Shown here piece after piece: positions 1 through 11,925 of a stretch of 64,000 nucleotides of DNA. Origin of the DNA: Engraulis encrasicolus (Eukaryota; Chordata; Actinopteri; Clupeiformes; Engraulidae). Below the pieces are notes generated by a model that saw nothing but the letters and a program-made list of their open reading frames with translations, did no database searches and was not told where the DNA came from. The stretch spans positions 25,242,502 through 25,306,501 of the forward strand of contig NC_085872.1 of the NCBI RefSeq assembly GCF_034702125.1, given 5' to 3'. Within the stretch, counting starts at the first letter, position 1. The number at the start of each line of letters is the position of its first letter. The position numbers and the translations under genes were made by a program.

Positions 1-157
1 ACAGTATTCTTCTGCAATAAACACTGAATTTATTTTAAGGCTTTTAACACATCTCAACCAGGGGTGCCAATAATTATGGAGGGCACTGTATTTGCTTGAT
101 GGTGTTGTGCCAATTACATTGATTTTTTGATTGATTGAATCCTTTTTTTGGCTGCAG

Positions 158-297
158 GTTTGTCCTGGAGAACTTTGTGATTGACAGGCATGTGCGACAC
201 ATCCTCACCATTTATCCAGTGGTGATTTGGGCTCTAGCTGCTAATGTGTACAGACACTTTGACCCCGAGGAACCCGGACGGAATGCTAAGTTTACAG
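158..297 (+). CDS. Penultimate coding exon of an unrecognised membrane protein gene
   Basis: An open stretch is bounded by a pyrimidine-rich tract with CAG acceptor (ends 157) and a GTGAGT donor (298). It enters with the last base of a codon and leaves with one base, so it is read as G | 46 codons | G. The peptide starts FVLENFVIDRHVRHILTIYP and has a hydrophobic helix (about TIYPVVIWALAANVY), then an acidic DPEEPGRN turn. It joins in frame to the exon at 1223. The rest of the gene lies left of the window. I do not recognise the family. The exon structure is seen; that the gene is expressed is inferred. Confidence 0.62.
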
Positions 298-1222
298 GTG
301 AGTGCAATCAGGGGAAGTGAAGTTGCCCTGTCTGGATTGGTATCTGGGCCTCCTTGGTGCCAAACGTGTGAACGGGGCATTGCCCCAAAGAGCCAGGCTT
401 GTTAGTGTGACAGTCAGAGCACACCCAAAACCCCTAGTCATGGCCACTTCATCACAGTGAGCTATTAAAGTTTGCACATCCTCAGGTTGGACAACAGTGC
501 ACCTAACATTACAGCAACAACAGCAACACACTCATTCATTGCAGCTGCAGAGTATCAAATATGTACACTAACATATTTCCCTGAATGAAATACTTCAAAC
601 AATATATGAAGTGTTGTACACTTTTCCACCCTCATGTTCTCAGCCTTCCTGCTATCCTTTCACAGCCTGCATTCACCCTCTGACTGGCTATCAGGACTCC
701 TTTCACTCTAATCTGGGCCTTTCTTTAAAACGCAACGCCCTCATCTCCATAACTGTTTCCCCTTACAATGTGCCCACTGTTGGGGACATTCACACTTCCT
801 TACATCTTCACCAGAGGCCATAGTTTTCTTTTTCGTGTTTTTGTTTTCCACTGAACTTGTCAAATTTGTTTAGATATGTGATTTATTTATGTTGCAATAA
901 TTCGTCTTAAAAAGTACATCCATACTTTGTCACAAATATTCACAAATGTAACTTTAACAAAATAATAATAGTAATAATAGCGATATTACTCCTGGCACTT
1001 GTTAAGTTTCACGAATTGCATCACCCAATGGGCTGTGTATAAGCTAAGTATGGATTTAATGTGTTTTTAAGGGTAATGCACTAAAAAATGATGTATAAAT
1101 TATCCAGCTGCTATGGTGGCAGTAGGGCATAATAGTACTATCAATATGCTTACCACAAAGACACAGCAGACATGTATACTGCTGAAATACAGCCAGTCAT
1201 TCTTTTCACTCTCATTTCACAG
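298..1222 (+). other. Intron between the two exons of the unrecognised gene
   Basis: GTGAGT donor and CAG acceptor. The content is AT-rich with an (ATA)n-like stretch near 960-985. No repeat or further exon was recognised. Confidence 0.5.
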
Positions 1223-1308
1223 TTGTCCTCCTGGTGTTGTCCTGTGTGCTGTTTGCATTTCGAGTCGGACTGGTCATATGGAAAAGAAGGAAGAATCCTC
1301 TGATATAG
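1223..1308 (+). CDS. Last coding exon of the same unrecognised membrane protein
   Basis: The acceptor TTTCACAG ends at 1222. The two bases TT complete the codon begun by the G at 297, giving Val. The exon then encodes a hydrophobic helix VLLVLSCVLFAFRVGLVIW followed by a basic tail KRRKNPLI and a TAG stop at 1306-1308. Together the two exons give a C-terminus with two membrane helices and a short, positively charged end that would be expected on the cytosolic side. Phase match and helix pattern support a real exon; another reading frame through this stretch has no such pattern. AATAAA motifs at 1455 and 1467 lie inside the adjoining MITE and could serve as poly(A) signals. Confidence 0.6.
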
Positions 1309-1347
1309 TGTGGTGTGGAGTTGATTATTAATTAGTATATATTATAC

Positions 1348-1978
1348 CAGGGCTGTAACGATACACTCAACTCACAATTCGGTTCGTATCACGATTTTTT
1401 ATTTTTGCCTATGGTGCGATACACCCCACAATTTCACATTTGCTAACATTATAAAATAAAATTATGAATAAAAACTATGATCGTTTATAGGTAGAGTGGT
1501 TTACAAGAGGCTAGTAATATTTTTTAAGTTTAAATATAATAATGATGATGATTTTAAGCTATCATCTATCATCATCTTTTCATATCATGTGATTGGTCTG
1601 ATGGGTAACAAAACTTTGAAAGGGCGTATCATAGGGCAGTCATGGATAAGCGATTAGTGCGTCAGACTTGTTGCCGGTGGTTGCTGGTGCGCCTCCCGAC
1701 CCGCCAGGTTGGTGGGGGGAGTAATTAACCAGTGCTCTCCCCCATCCTCCTCCATGACTGAGGTACCCTGAGCATGGTACCGTCTCGCCGCACTGCTCCC
1801 TTGGGGCTCCCTTGCAGTTTCGTTGTGTGCAGTGAACACTTGTGTGCTGTGGAGTGCTATGTTGGAGATTCGCAGGTGGGCTTTCACTTTCACGATACTG
1901 CCTCCTTGTATAGCGATACAGTACCGTGACTCTGTGTATCACGATTTCTCAGTTCGATACAATATCGTTACAGCCCTA
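1348..1978. mobile_element. hAT-like MITE with inserted SINE
   Basis: The ends are inverted: CAGGGCTGTAACGATAC at the left and GTATCGTTACAGCCCT-like sequence at the right, with matching CACGATTT(C/T) blocks inside. This GGGCTGTAACGATA terminus is the style of fish hAT MITEs. The flanking 8-mers are both AT-rich but do not match exactly, so the target duplication is not clear. A SINE (1632-1857) sits inside. Confidence 0.65.
1632..1857 (+). mobile_element. tRNA-derived SINE (copy 1)
   Basis: The head GGGCAGTCATGGATAAGCG resembles the tRNA-like 5' end of fish SINEs. The body holds GGTACCGTCTCGCCGCACTG and the tail GTGCTGTGGAGTGCT. The same body occurs in reverse complement at 27645-27822, so this is a dispersed repeat. 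It is nested in the MITE at 1348-1978. Confidence 0.6.
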
Positions 1979-2330
1979 GTATATAGTATGGAGTATTATT
2001 AAAGTGGGTGAGGCTTTTTTTTATTCAGGATCATTCCTTTACACTAATTATATTGTGGATGCACTAGTTGGAAGACATTTCCAGGGTTACAGGTAGGGTT
2101 GGCTGTCAAAGAGCATCTAAGATTAACTAAAAAAGTACAGTCTGTCTATGATGGCTGATGATCTTGATGGTTCAAACATGCTTTGGTTAACCCAACGCAT
2201 GGGTTAAAAGGGCACCAGTGGCAACTTTTGTGTAACCCAGCCATGTAACCAAATAGTGTGAAACCTATTTTGCCAGGCTTCCTATGGTATACTCTGTGGA
2301 GTAGCTTGTGCACACATATCAGAAACACAT

Positions 2331-2597
2331 ACCGTACAGTAGAAACATGCTATACATTACCAAATGTTCCATACAGTATTTTATAATCTCACAAAAACTC
2401 TATATTTGTTACTAACGTACACGTATACTGTACGCACTGACACCACTGTTACAATACAAAACCGTACAATAGAAACGTGCTATACATTTGTTACCAAATG
2501 TTCCATATACAGTTTTTTTTAAATCTCACAAAAACTCTATATTTTGTTACTGACACAGACGTATACGCACTGACACCATTGTTACAACACAAAACCT
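2331..2597. repeat. Two-copy direct tandem repeat, unit about 130 bp
   Basis: ACCGTACAGTAGAAACATGC (2331) recurs as ACCGTACAATAGAAACGTGC (2461). Both copies continue through CAAATGTTCCATA, CTCACAAAAACTCTATAT and CACTGACACCA. Confidence 0.8.
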
Positions 2598-2795
2598 GAG
2601 ACAGTTGACTGTTTCTCTTGCTTTGAAATACCTTGGTATTAAAATGTATATTCTGTCACTATTATTATTATCATCATTATTGAAACACTTAATAAATAAT
2701 ATGCACAGCAGGGTTGTGTCTGTAAAAACTAATTTTGTATGAGGTTTTTGGCAGGCTGACTAGATCTGGGAAAGATGGGAGCAGAATGCTGTGAT

Positions 2796-3271
2796 GAGTT
2801 GTAGGGATGCACTGATACCTGCCTCTTACGATACTTGCTCATTATACTCATACTCGTCAAGCACATGCCGATACCAGGCAACGATACTGTTATTACACGA
2901 AACATCGCAACATCTCATCATGTGCCATTGACTTGAAGCAGCATGGGGAAAAATATCTGCCTCATACATTTACTAACATTTAAATTTACAATGGAAATGG
3001 ACAATAAAACAAATATCACAGGGGGGAAAAACAAGGCTGTGCACTTATTTTCATGGTATGTTGGGGATGCTGACCCCTGAGGAAGATCAGTAGACTGAAA
3101 GCTTGGCTTATTAAAAAGAACACAAAGAGGATTTCAGTGTGCAGACATTTTTCTTTCTATCGTATGTTGGGGGTAAAATTACCGGTATCGGTAATGACAA
3201 GTACTGACATTAATTTACTCATACTCGTATTGGCTTTCAAAAAAAGTGGTATCGTGTATCTGTAATGAGTT
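2796..3271. mobile_element. Degenerate hAT-type MITE fragment (GATACC family)
   Basis: It begins TAGGGATGCACTGATACCTG and ends with GTATCGTGTATC-like sequence, with repeated GATAC motifs and a central CTCATACTCGT block near both ends. A different repeat tail (GAGGAAGATCAGTAGACTG, about 3079) is inserted in it. No target duplication was found. Confidence 0.45.
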
Positions 3272-3790
3272 GCCTTTCCTGTGCAGTGAGAAGTGGGAGG
3301 TAGGTTTCCACTGCATAGCGCAGGTCAGGTCAGTCTGGCTATTCCCCTGCCGTACCCATGATCCATACCCTCAGCACATGCCACAGCTGTGATGGATGAC
3401 TTGTCATCCACCATGAAACTTGTTGGGGAAATAATTCGTCTCAGCTCAGCGCAAGTGTCAGGGTTTTTCACCTCGGCAGTCGTAAATGAGCTACTGTGTG
3501 CACAGGCAGGGAGTCGTCTGCCATAATCAGGGGCCTTTCATCACAGCCACGGACCATGCTGTGGAGTTCAGAAAAAATATATGGGTGTAAGCCCGACACT
3601 TCATGCATGGCACACAAAGTTTAATAGCATGACGTTTCGGACATGGTTATCTTCTGTTAGGCCCAGCACCTTTGTTACTGATGTGCGCGCATTCTCTGCC
3701 TTTTTGGATAAATGTTAGACTTCTCCATTTCATATGTGGTAATGTAGCACAATAGATGCATCATGCTGTGTTTTTATTATTGGTAAATTT

Positions 3791-3813
3791 TATTATTATT
3801 ATTATTATTATTA
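3791..3813. repeat. (TTA)n microsatellite
   Basis: About seven TTA units. Confidence 0.9.
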
Positions 3814-3877
3814 CATGATTATTGATACATTACAATCACAATTACACAATATTTTCTTCAAAAAGGGGCATTTTTGT

Positions 3878-4208
3878 TAGCCTGGGCGAGAGCGACTGTT
3901 GACTCCGCCAAACAGTCTGGCAAAAGCCAAGAGGAATCAGTCTCCGTGGAGGGTGGCAGATGGTCTGATCTTACGCTGCCATTTAATTCATTGGCGTTCC
4001 GAATTCAAATTAAAACCCATATTTTGCTTTATTAGCATGCCTGTTACGATATAGCGTTGCAAAAGCATACAAATAACAAAAGGAAAGTGTGAATAAAGTT
4101 ACCTTAACCAATCGGTAACGGGCTTTGCGGGTCACCACTCTCAACTGTTTGCTCATTGGCTAAACGCTGAGAGAACGAGCTGGAGGCTTTTGCCAGACGA
4201 TGTGCGGA
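3878..4208. mobile_element. TAGCCTGG MITE, truncated copy
   Basis: It starts TAGCCTGGGCGAGAGCG and runs colinear with the complete copy at 19319-19707 through AAAACCCATATT, AAAAGCATACAAATAAC and CTTTTGCCAGACGATGTGCG. It then stops where a different GATACC-type MITE (about 4209-4302) begins, so the 3' end is lost. Confidence 0.75.
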
Positions 4209-4302
4209 GTAGTGTTGCACCGATACCATTTTTTGGGCCCGATACCGATACCCGATACCTGGCAGTGCAGTATCGATACCGATACCATACCGATACTGTA
4301 TA
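4209..4302. mobile_element. GATACCGATACC-type MITE fragment
   Basis: GTGTTGCACCGATACCA is followed by repeated GATACC blocks in both orientations, a pattern common in fish hAT MITEs. It abuts the truncated MITE on the left and an unrelated repeat tail (GACGAAGACCGCCTGAGG) on the right. Confidence 0.45.
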
Positions 4303-4505
4303 GGTCTACATAACTGACGAAGACCGCCTGAGGTCGAAACGTTGTGTTCAAATAAAGCGGTGAGCAGTAACAGTGTGCGGATTTCCTTTCTTCCTTTACG
4401 CACGTTTGTTTGATCCAGCACCTGTGTTACTGGATGTGCGCGCATCACCTACACTTCTTTAGGATGGGATTTAAACATGGACGCCTCTTATCCCTAATCG
4501 AAATC

Positions 4506-4640
4506 AAGTCAAGTCGGTTTTATTGTCAATTTCTTTACATGCGTTGGTCATACAAAAGAATTGAAATCACGTTTCTTACTTTCCCATGCAGACAGACATA
4601 GACTCTAGACTCTAGGTGTGGACATAGATAAATCATAGGA
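4506..4640 (-). mobile_element. LINE 3' end with AAGTC-type tail
   Basis: CAAGTCAAGTCGGTTTTATTGTC and the following TCTTTACATGC...GACATAGAC match the sequence at 60396-60540. On the minus strand this is a LINE 3' end finishing in a short (GACTT)n tail. It is a 5'-truncated copy. Confidence 0.6.
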
Positions 4641-5497
4641 CATAAATCTCCAATCATTATGCCATAGCTGCCTTTGAGTACGTTTTTTTTTTTTTTTTTC
4701 AAACCGTAGCTTCATGAAGTTTGTGAAATGATGAAATGGATGAAGGGATTTCCTACATGAAACGTACTGTAAGCCCTTGGTCTCCAAATCCGGCCTGGGC
4801 TTGCCAAGCATTTGGCCCACCATGAGGTCAGAAGAAATGAAAACATAAATGTGTGTGATTTTCAATCACTAAAACTTAAGTGGGTCATATCTCTTCAAAG
4901 CATTCACAGAGAGTTAGATCTTGTGCTGACAGTCTCATAACAGACATTGACAAGAAGGGAAAGCGGAAAAATGAAAATCTGCTCTCTCTCCAGACATCTA
5001 ACTTGTTTCTCATTGGGTTGGGGTGGTGGTATGGCATGCAGCCTCACTTGCTCAACATAATTTGGCCCTTGGACAAAAATAATCGTGGACCACTGCTGTA
5101 AGCTATATGTAGGTTACTAAGGAAGTTTAAGTACTCCACAGCAGCGTGTGGCTTAGCCTATATACGAGAGGAAGTTTGATCAGATCTCAAAAAGCAACCA
5201 GCAGCTTCTTGTTTTCTTCTTGTGAAAAAAGCCTACACTTCTCTGATAGACAATCTTAAACACATTGTTAACACATTTTTGCGTCTAGTGACCTGGACTA
5301 TTAAAAATCAGTTCTCCAGCAATAAAAACACACTGGTCTCAAACCCAGATTTAAATGGAGTATTCGATAATAGTGCAATTCGGCATCAAACCAACTGAGT
5401 TTGGAAGCTAGGGAGTGAGATGCAACATGCTGTGTCATTGATAAATTGCCATCATAATTATTGTTTATTCTCATATAGATACTACACATTTGTACGC

Positions 5498-5931
5498 TTA
5501 AAGGAACAGACCACCCTTTTTTGATTTTCACATATTTGCAGTATTTCCCAACATTATTCATGAATGTGCTTATCATTTTCGTCTCAGTGTTTCCAGTACT
5601 TCGATTTATTGGATCAGAATTATTAGCATAGCTTAGCATAATCACTGGAAGTAACTGGTATCTTTAGCATCAAGCCACAAGTGGTCACTGGACGGAATTA
5701 AATTGCCGTTTTACACTCTGGTGAATTTTACATTAAATTTAAAATGGTTTATAAGTACAGTTGATTATGTTTTATTTTGTACCATAGACTTGCATTGCTA
5801 TGCCTAATGTGGCTATACTGTTAAACGGGGCAATGCAAACACATAGACGAAAATTATATGCACATTCATAAATAATGCTTGGAAATACTGCAAATATGTG
5901 AAAATCAAAAAAGGGTGGTCTGTTCCTTTAA
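5498..5931. mobile_element. MITE with ~85-bp terminal inverted repeats
   Basis: The left end TTAAAGGAACAGACCACCC and the right end GGGTGGTCTGTTCCTTTAA are inverted copies, and the match runs inward through TTTTGATTTTCACATATTTGC to the CATTCATGAAT region. The centre is unrelated AT-rich DNA. Family not recognised. Confidence 0.75.
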
Positions 5932-7728
5932 GTCAACAACCATCTGAACGCAAACACTTACTATGAAGGACCATAAAGGACTTAATCTATTAGGTCCAGA
6001 ATAGATGAGAACTGTATATCACTCTGCAAACACGGCGGTCTGTTTATGCCTGTGTGAACAAACGGTTTCTATGGGATACCAGGAATAGCGATGTTAAAGC
6101 CAATCTGGAAAAGACGACTGTAGAAGAGATCCTATGATTTCAGGCTCCTAGAAAGACCCATAGATTGTACAAACAATTACAAGTTCAAATTGATTCACTG
6201 AACAGACAAACTGTAGAACTACATGATGATATAATAATTATACTGTATGTGTGATGGGGGCACAGGCTCTGGAAAGAGAGATCCGCCCTGGCAACAAGCG
6301 GGCAGGGGCGAAGCCTACCACCGACACGGGCCGGCAGGTGGCTGAGACATTGTGGTGTGTTTGCCAGCAGGTGTATGCTGCCCTCTGTGGCATAGCAGGC
6401 ATAAATAAAGTAAGACATGACATATAGGTGTAGCATGTTATTTCTCAAAGAAGTAGAGCAAAGACTATATCTTGTATCTTGTAGCTACACTTGCTGGCAC
6501 TTTCGTTTCCTCTGCAAGGCCTGAAATCATTATGATCTTTCCTGTATTATCAGCTGAAATATCCTGTTCAGCTCGTGTGCAGAACATATAATGGAGGGGC
6601 TGGGGCAGTATCTTGGAGTATGATGTGATTCCACTTAATGTATGCATTAGCTATCTTTCATGAAACATTCTTCAATTCCTCAAGGGGATCTCCTCAGTAC
6701 TCCATAGCCATAACCTTAAGTGTCTCTCAAACACAGCTAATTCATGCCCATCACTGATCCAAATCTGCTCTTTTGCTGAGCACAGTAATGCAATAATGCA
6801 ATTTTGGAACTTAATTAAATACCCTAATGTTTCAATGATAAATGGTCTCTCTTCCAGTATATCACCTCTGGATATACCTTTTTTCAGTTTCTCCGACCTA
6901 GGAGAAAAGGGAGGGTGTTTCCAACTGTGACGTTTTGATTTACAGAAGGAATATCCCAGCTGCCTTCCCTTTGCATGTGATAACCAGACTGCGGCATTCC
7001 AATCAGACATAAGTGAAAGCTTTTAATATTGTTCAGCAGACACATTGCCAGAGGTCAGGGTTCATCGAAGATAAAATCTTTGCAATAAAAATGTGCCCTA
7101 TGCAACCCACTTATCTGATGAAGGTCAGCATCTACTGTATGCGTTTGATAATCACAATGTCAAATGCAGCCCTGCACATTTTATGCCCGAGGAAGAAACA
7201 CTCATTTGGGCTTGTCCTACCTTCACCCCAAACATATGTGTGCAGTGAGCCCACCACACAATATTATAATGACTATTTGGAAGGAAGAACAAAAAGGGCA
7301 AAGCTAAGTTATAATGACAGGATGACATTTCCTATTGAGCATTGAGCAAGCAGTTTCAAAAATGTGGTATGTTTTGTGTGTTTTGCAAAGAAGACATTGC
7401 CTCATTTGCAACTCGTATCTTGCATATTTTTCCATTTCTTATCGCCCTTAACAGTTATCCATTTCTCTGAGGCAAGACAGATTAATACCTCAGTGTTGCA
7501 AGTGCTTGCTTTCGGCGTCGTGTTTATTTTTGTGCACTAAATATTACCACTCTTGCGTGCATTCAGAATAATCAAAACATTTGGGATGCAAATTCTTTGC
7601 AATGCATTCAAAATGCATGCCAGCATTTGTCACCAACATGACTGTAATGGCAGTGCTAATGGCACAGCTGTAATTGTCTTTCAGGGTAGTGCCCAGAGAG
7701 AGTAGTAGTCCATGGGCCGGAGCAGAAG
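5932..7728. other. Intergenic, no recognised feature
   Basis: Only short open frames without splice or family support. No RNA gene or clear repeat recognised. Confidence 0.4.
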
Positions 7729-7842
7729 TTGGTATCACCTGGGTGGCAAAGTCTATCAATGTTTTTTGTAATCCTCCATGCCTGAGGGACATTATTTGGT
7801 ATGATAGCCCTCTGGAAGTGGTAGCTTTCTTATATTTTTACT

Positions 7843-9130
7843 AGTGGTGGGCCGTTATCGACGTTAACGTGCTGCGATAATGTGAGACTATTGTCGCGCG
7901 ATAAAGAAAATATCGCACGTTAATCTATTCTCAAAATATAGGTTTGGAGTTTGGGTATGCACGTCACCCTAGCGTTTAATTGACAGACGCTTTCAGACTG
8001 CGCTCCAGTCGTTTCTCATCTCCACCTGTTGCTTCAGCAAACTTACTAAATATGAAGTGTTTACATGCTGTAAACATTAATCCCTCTGCCGTGGTAGGTG
8101 TTGTTTGAGTGCTTTTTCATAAGTGGTAGACTAAAAAGACGTTATTGTTTGAGGTGAAGCATAGAGAGACATTATTGTGTATGAGTAGGTTACCAGCCCG
8201 ACATAGCCTACATTTCCTCACGAATTGCATGGGACACATAGCCTAAACATCTTCCAGAAATCTTGCCTGTGCCATAATTGTAAAACATTCCGTGTGATAT
8301 GCATTTTGAAGATTGTCAAACTGAAAATTGTAATATCTACTCTCACTGAATGTTTGTGTTGCAATCGCGCACATTTGCGACTCAGTGAGATATTCTCATG
8401 TCAAACGGTAGCCTACCTAATAGCCTAATCCTCGCGGTTGTCGCGCTTATTTTTTTTTTGCAAACTGAATTCATTTCGAGTTGTAACTCCTCTGGTGTTC
8501 TAACTGAGAAGAGCTGTCAGGTTTAGGCCAAATCGCCGTGTGCCAGTGCTGTAGGATCTAGATAGCCAGTAGCCTGGCTCTGCTGAGGGCTGCTGTGCTA
8601 CTGCCTACTGCGCGCAGAGCTACTCTCTCTCTTAAAGGAGCCGCTGCTCTTTTTACCATCAGTGGCAGATTCTCTCTCTATCTCTCTATCTCTCTATCTC
8701 TCTCCATTAGAAATGCTGAATTGTTGAGGTAATTTTGTTTAAATAGCCTAAATGTTTGATAGATTTATCTGTATTTGCCTCTACAACTTATAGCTGTTAA
8801 TTTTGAAATTTCAGTATCTTATAACTGTAAATGCTTCCTAACATATTGGACACCCATTACACATATTGCAGTGTTTTTTTTTTTACATCACCAAGTATCA
8901 ACATGACCATTTTTTGAAGATGAGATGCATTTTGGAAAAAAAAGAGGAGCTCTGGTCTAATGCGCCATCTGTTTTAAGAATCCCCAAGGTTTTTTTCGGC
9001 ATTATTTCGCTAGCGTGCCTATTCTGAATGAGCCATTTTGATATAGATTAATCTAGATTAATCTAGATTAATTTCATAATTACAGTGAGATTAATCTAGA
9101 TTAAAAAAATTAATCTATGCCCACCCCTAA
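7843..9130. mobile_element. Non-autonomous hAT-like element with 8-bp TSD TTTTTACT
   Basis: The ends AGTGGTGGGCCGTTATCG and GCCCACCCCTAA are flanked by TTTTTACT at 7835-7842 and 9131-9138. The uninterrupted partner arm of the host hairpin has only one TTTTTACT, which proves the insertion. Near the right end is a run of GATTAATCTA repeats. It is 1.29 kb long and no transposase frame was recognised. Confidence 0.85.
8670..8705. repeat. (CTCTCTAT)n microsatellite
   Basis: Simple CT/CTAT repeat inside the hAT-like element. Confidence 0.8.
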
Positions 9131-9886
9131 TTTTTACTCACTTTTATAATGACACCCTGTGCATTTCGCAATACATGCCTATATATGGATGTAGGCGTAT
9201 GCAAGTGTCTGTGATGATGGGATATATTTTTATTGATGTTACATCACATGTAGACACCTTAGGGATTTAAAAACCTGTATATTTTTCAAATCCCTAAGGT
9301 GTCTACATGTGATGTAACATCAATAAAAACATATACCATCATCACAGACACTTGCATACGCCTACATCCATATACAGGCATGTATTGCGAAATGCACTGG
9401 GTGTCATTATAAAAGTGAGTAAAAATATAAGAAAGCTGCCACTTCCAGAGGGCTATCATACCAAATAATGTCCCTCAGGCATGGAGGATTACAAAAAACA
9501 TTGATAGACTTTGCCACCCCAGGTGATACCAATATGTGAAAATTTGGCCTCTGGCTCACAGCCTATAGAGAGAGAGAGGTTCCATTGGCCCATTGTTTCC
9601 GGGTTCTATTATTGCAATGGGGAGGGGAGGGGGGAAATCCCCCTTTAGGCAGACCTAGGCAGACCTAAGGACTGTTCTATTCATTCTAGGAGCATTATGA
9701 CACGCCCCTTTAGGCAGACTAGAACCTGGTCACATTAGGTGCCCATAGAAACCTATTATGTTGGCATATCTCTATATACTTAAAGAATCTCTGGTAGTGC
9801 CCCTTTGTCTCTCCGTATGAGCCCTCATGCAGCTCTTCCTGTGCTGGGGCTCCCTGTTACAGATGATCTGCTTGATGCGTCTGTTG

Positions 9887-10262
9887 TAGAGCATGACACG
9901 GGAGTGGATTTTCACTCCCATCCCATCCCGGTCCCAGAAAAAAAAACCCATCTCGGACTGCAGTAAAAGAAACAAGTCCTATCCCGTCCACTCCTGAAAA
10001 GAATGTTTCCCAATCCTGCCCACTCCCACTCAAAATCATTCCCACTCCCGTTTCGTCAAGAACACGAGCCTTTTTTAAATGAAAAAAATCATCATCTATT
10101 TTTGGCATTCCCGCTTCCGCTCATTTTTATTCCTGCTCTTGCCCACTCCGAGTCATCTTTATTCCCGTTCCTACCCGCTCCTGATCATCTTTAAAATTTT
10201 GACTCACATCCCGCGGGAATCCTACGGGACCCACAGGAATTCCTGAAAAATGTCATCCTCTA
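9887..10262. mobile_element. hAT MITE, CTCCC-rich, TSD GTCTGTTG
   Basis: The left end TAGAGCATGACACGGGAG and right end TGTCATCCTCTA are flanked by perfect 8-bp duplications GTCTGTTG at 9879-9886 and 10263-10270. The body is rich in CACTCCC/ATCCCG repeats, which explains the open frames seen on both strands; none is a gene. Confidence 0.9.
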
Positions 10263-11925
10263 GTCTGTTGCATAATGCTGACATACACACACCATTCAGG
10301 GGGTGGGAGTGGAGGTGGGGTTTGGAGGGGTATGTCCTCTCTGAGATCAGTAACTTTGTTCCTCTATCCTCGTCTTGTTGGAAGTGATGACTTATGGCTC
10401 GTAACTGGGCCTTCGGAGCTGTTAAACCATATTTTATTAGCTGGATCCCACTCTCCAGTCCGCACTGACACTTGGAAGACCCTGATCAAACACAGGCTCT
10501 CAATCTTGTATGACACAGGAATCTCCAACACCGTAATCCCGCCATGAAACACGAGCAACAGCAAAGCCCGGGGCCGTGACTCATAAACTGGTTCCAGATA
10601 CAAACATTACATCTGAGTTAATATACTGTAGGGGCCATGCCGCTCCTCGCTATGCATGCAGCCCTTTGGCATAGATGACTCAAGCATTGTGTTCTCGTCC
10701 AGTGTATTTGGTTAATGATTAGGGAGCAGAAACACTGGGTGTGTGTCATCATATTGACAGATGTGTGTTTGATAGAGTATCATACGAAGGGAGAAGCAGC
10801 TCAAAGGCAGTGCGCCCTGGGAAATGCCCTGCTGTGAATCTTTAGAGGTTTAGAAAAAAAAATCATATTGATGAACTGATGAACTGGCTTGTAGACCACA
10901 CTTGATAAGGGGAAGCCCTGGTGAAGATTGTTGTGACAACCAACCAACCAATCAAGACTTGTGTTTCTGGTATTGCTAAACTGCCTCTTGATTTTTTTTA
11001 AAAGATTCTCTTTCATTTTATGGACATCAGTTTGACAGCTCAAAATATGACTTATTCATCAGCTATACCCACTGACGTATAGTCACTGCAAGTTACATAG
11101 TGTTCACCTCACTGCCTTACAGCGAATTCCCTACCACAGCAGAGAATGTGCATTTACAACTTGCAGCCATTTGGAATATGGGTGCAGTATAGTTATATAT
11201 ATAGCAGACATGCACCGAAGCACGACTACGCAGTGTGGTCATGTAGGCTATTAAAAGACGTAGAGTAGACGTGCAACACTTAGTCCATTCAGACTAAAGT
11301 ACGATTGTTTACTTGCTTTGGTCCGAACCAAATGTTTTCATTGTTCAAATGTTGCTATTATTATTCATTTTGGTGCAGTTCGCTTTCACATTGTGCATTT
11401 TAGTAAGTGCATGAAAATCTGTCCACAAAGCTATGTGCCCAGAGAATGTTTAGCCATTGGTCAGAAATGAAGCACGCACAAAATGCTATTAGCGAAGTCC
11501 AAAAGTTTGCAGTACAATTAATTTTCTATTGTACAAGACAAGAAAGGGCAAGGCAGCTACGGAGATAGCGCTCAAATCAACATGGTGCAGATAGACAACG
11601 TGAGGGGGGAAACCTTGTACATAAAATATATTCAGGGCTGATAGTATTCAGGCTCCATGCCTGATTTCAGGCTTGACAGAGTTTGCAAAAATAAAAACAT
11701 TGATAATAATTAACCATTAGGTTATTCTTATCTCAGAAATTGTTACAGTTTCAGGGTTTTCTTCTACTATCAGGCTTGAATAATGGTCATACACAGGCTA
11801 TTAAATGTTTGAATAATGTGTCAAAATAGGCCTACGTTACGTCACTATGCAGTATCTTGTCGTCGTCGTTAGAGCAGGGTAAAAAGTTCGGATTTTTTTT
11901 CACTGTCACCTCTGTATATTACATA
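10263..11925. other. Intergenic, no recognised feature
   Basis: Low-complexity and AT-rich stretches only. No exon, RNA gene or element ends were identified. Confidence 0.4.

Larger units (their letters stand above)
7729..9532. mobile_element. Hairpin (foldback) element split by a hAT element
   Basis: The left arm 7729-7842 continues at 9139-9268 (244 bp once the insertion is removed). It is an inverted, near-identical copy of the right arm 9288-9532 (245 bp), with a 19-nt loop (9269-9287). The outer ends read TTGGTATCACCTGG and CCAGGTGATACCAA. Removing the inserted hAT element and one copy of its target duplication restores the symmetry exactly. Confidence 0.85.

Noticed and set aside
9857..10194. 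P/S/F-rich frames on both strands
   Set aside because: They lie in the CACTCCC-rich body of the hAT MITE 9887-10262.
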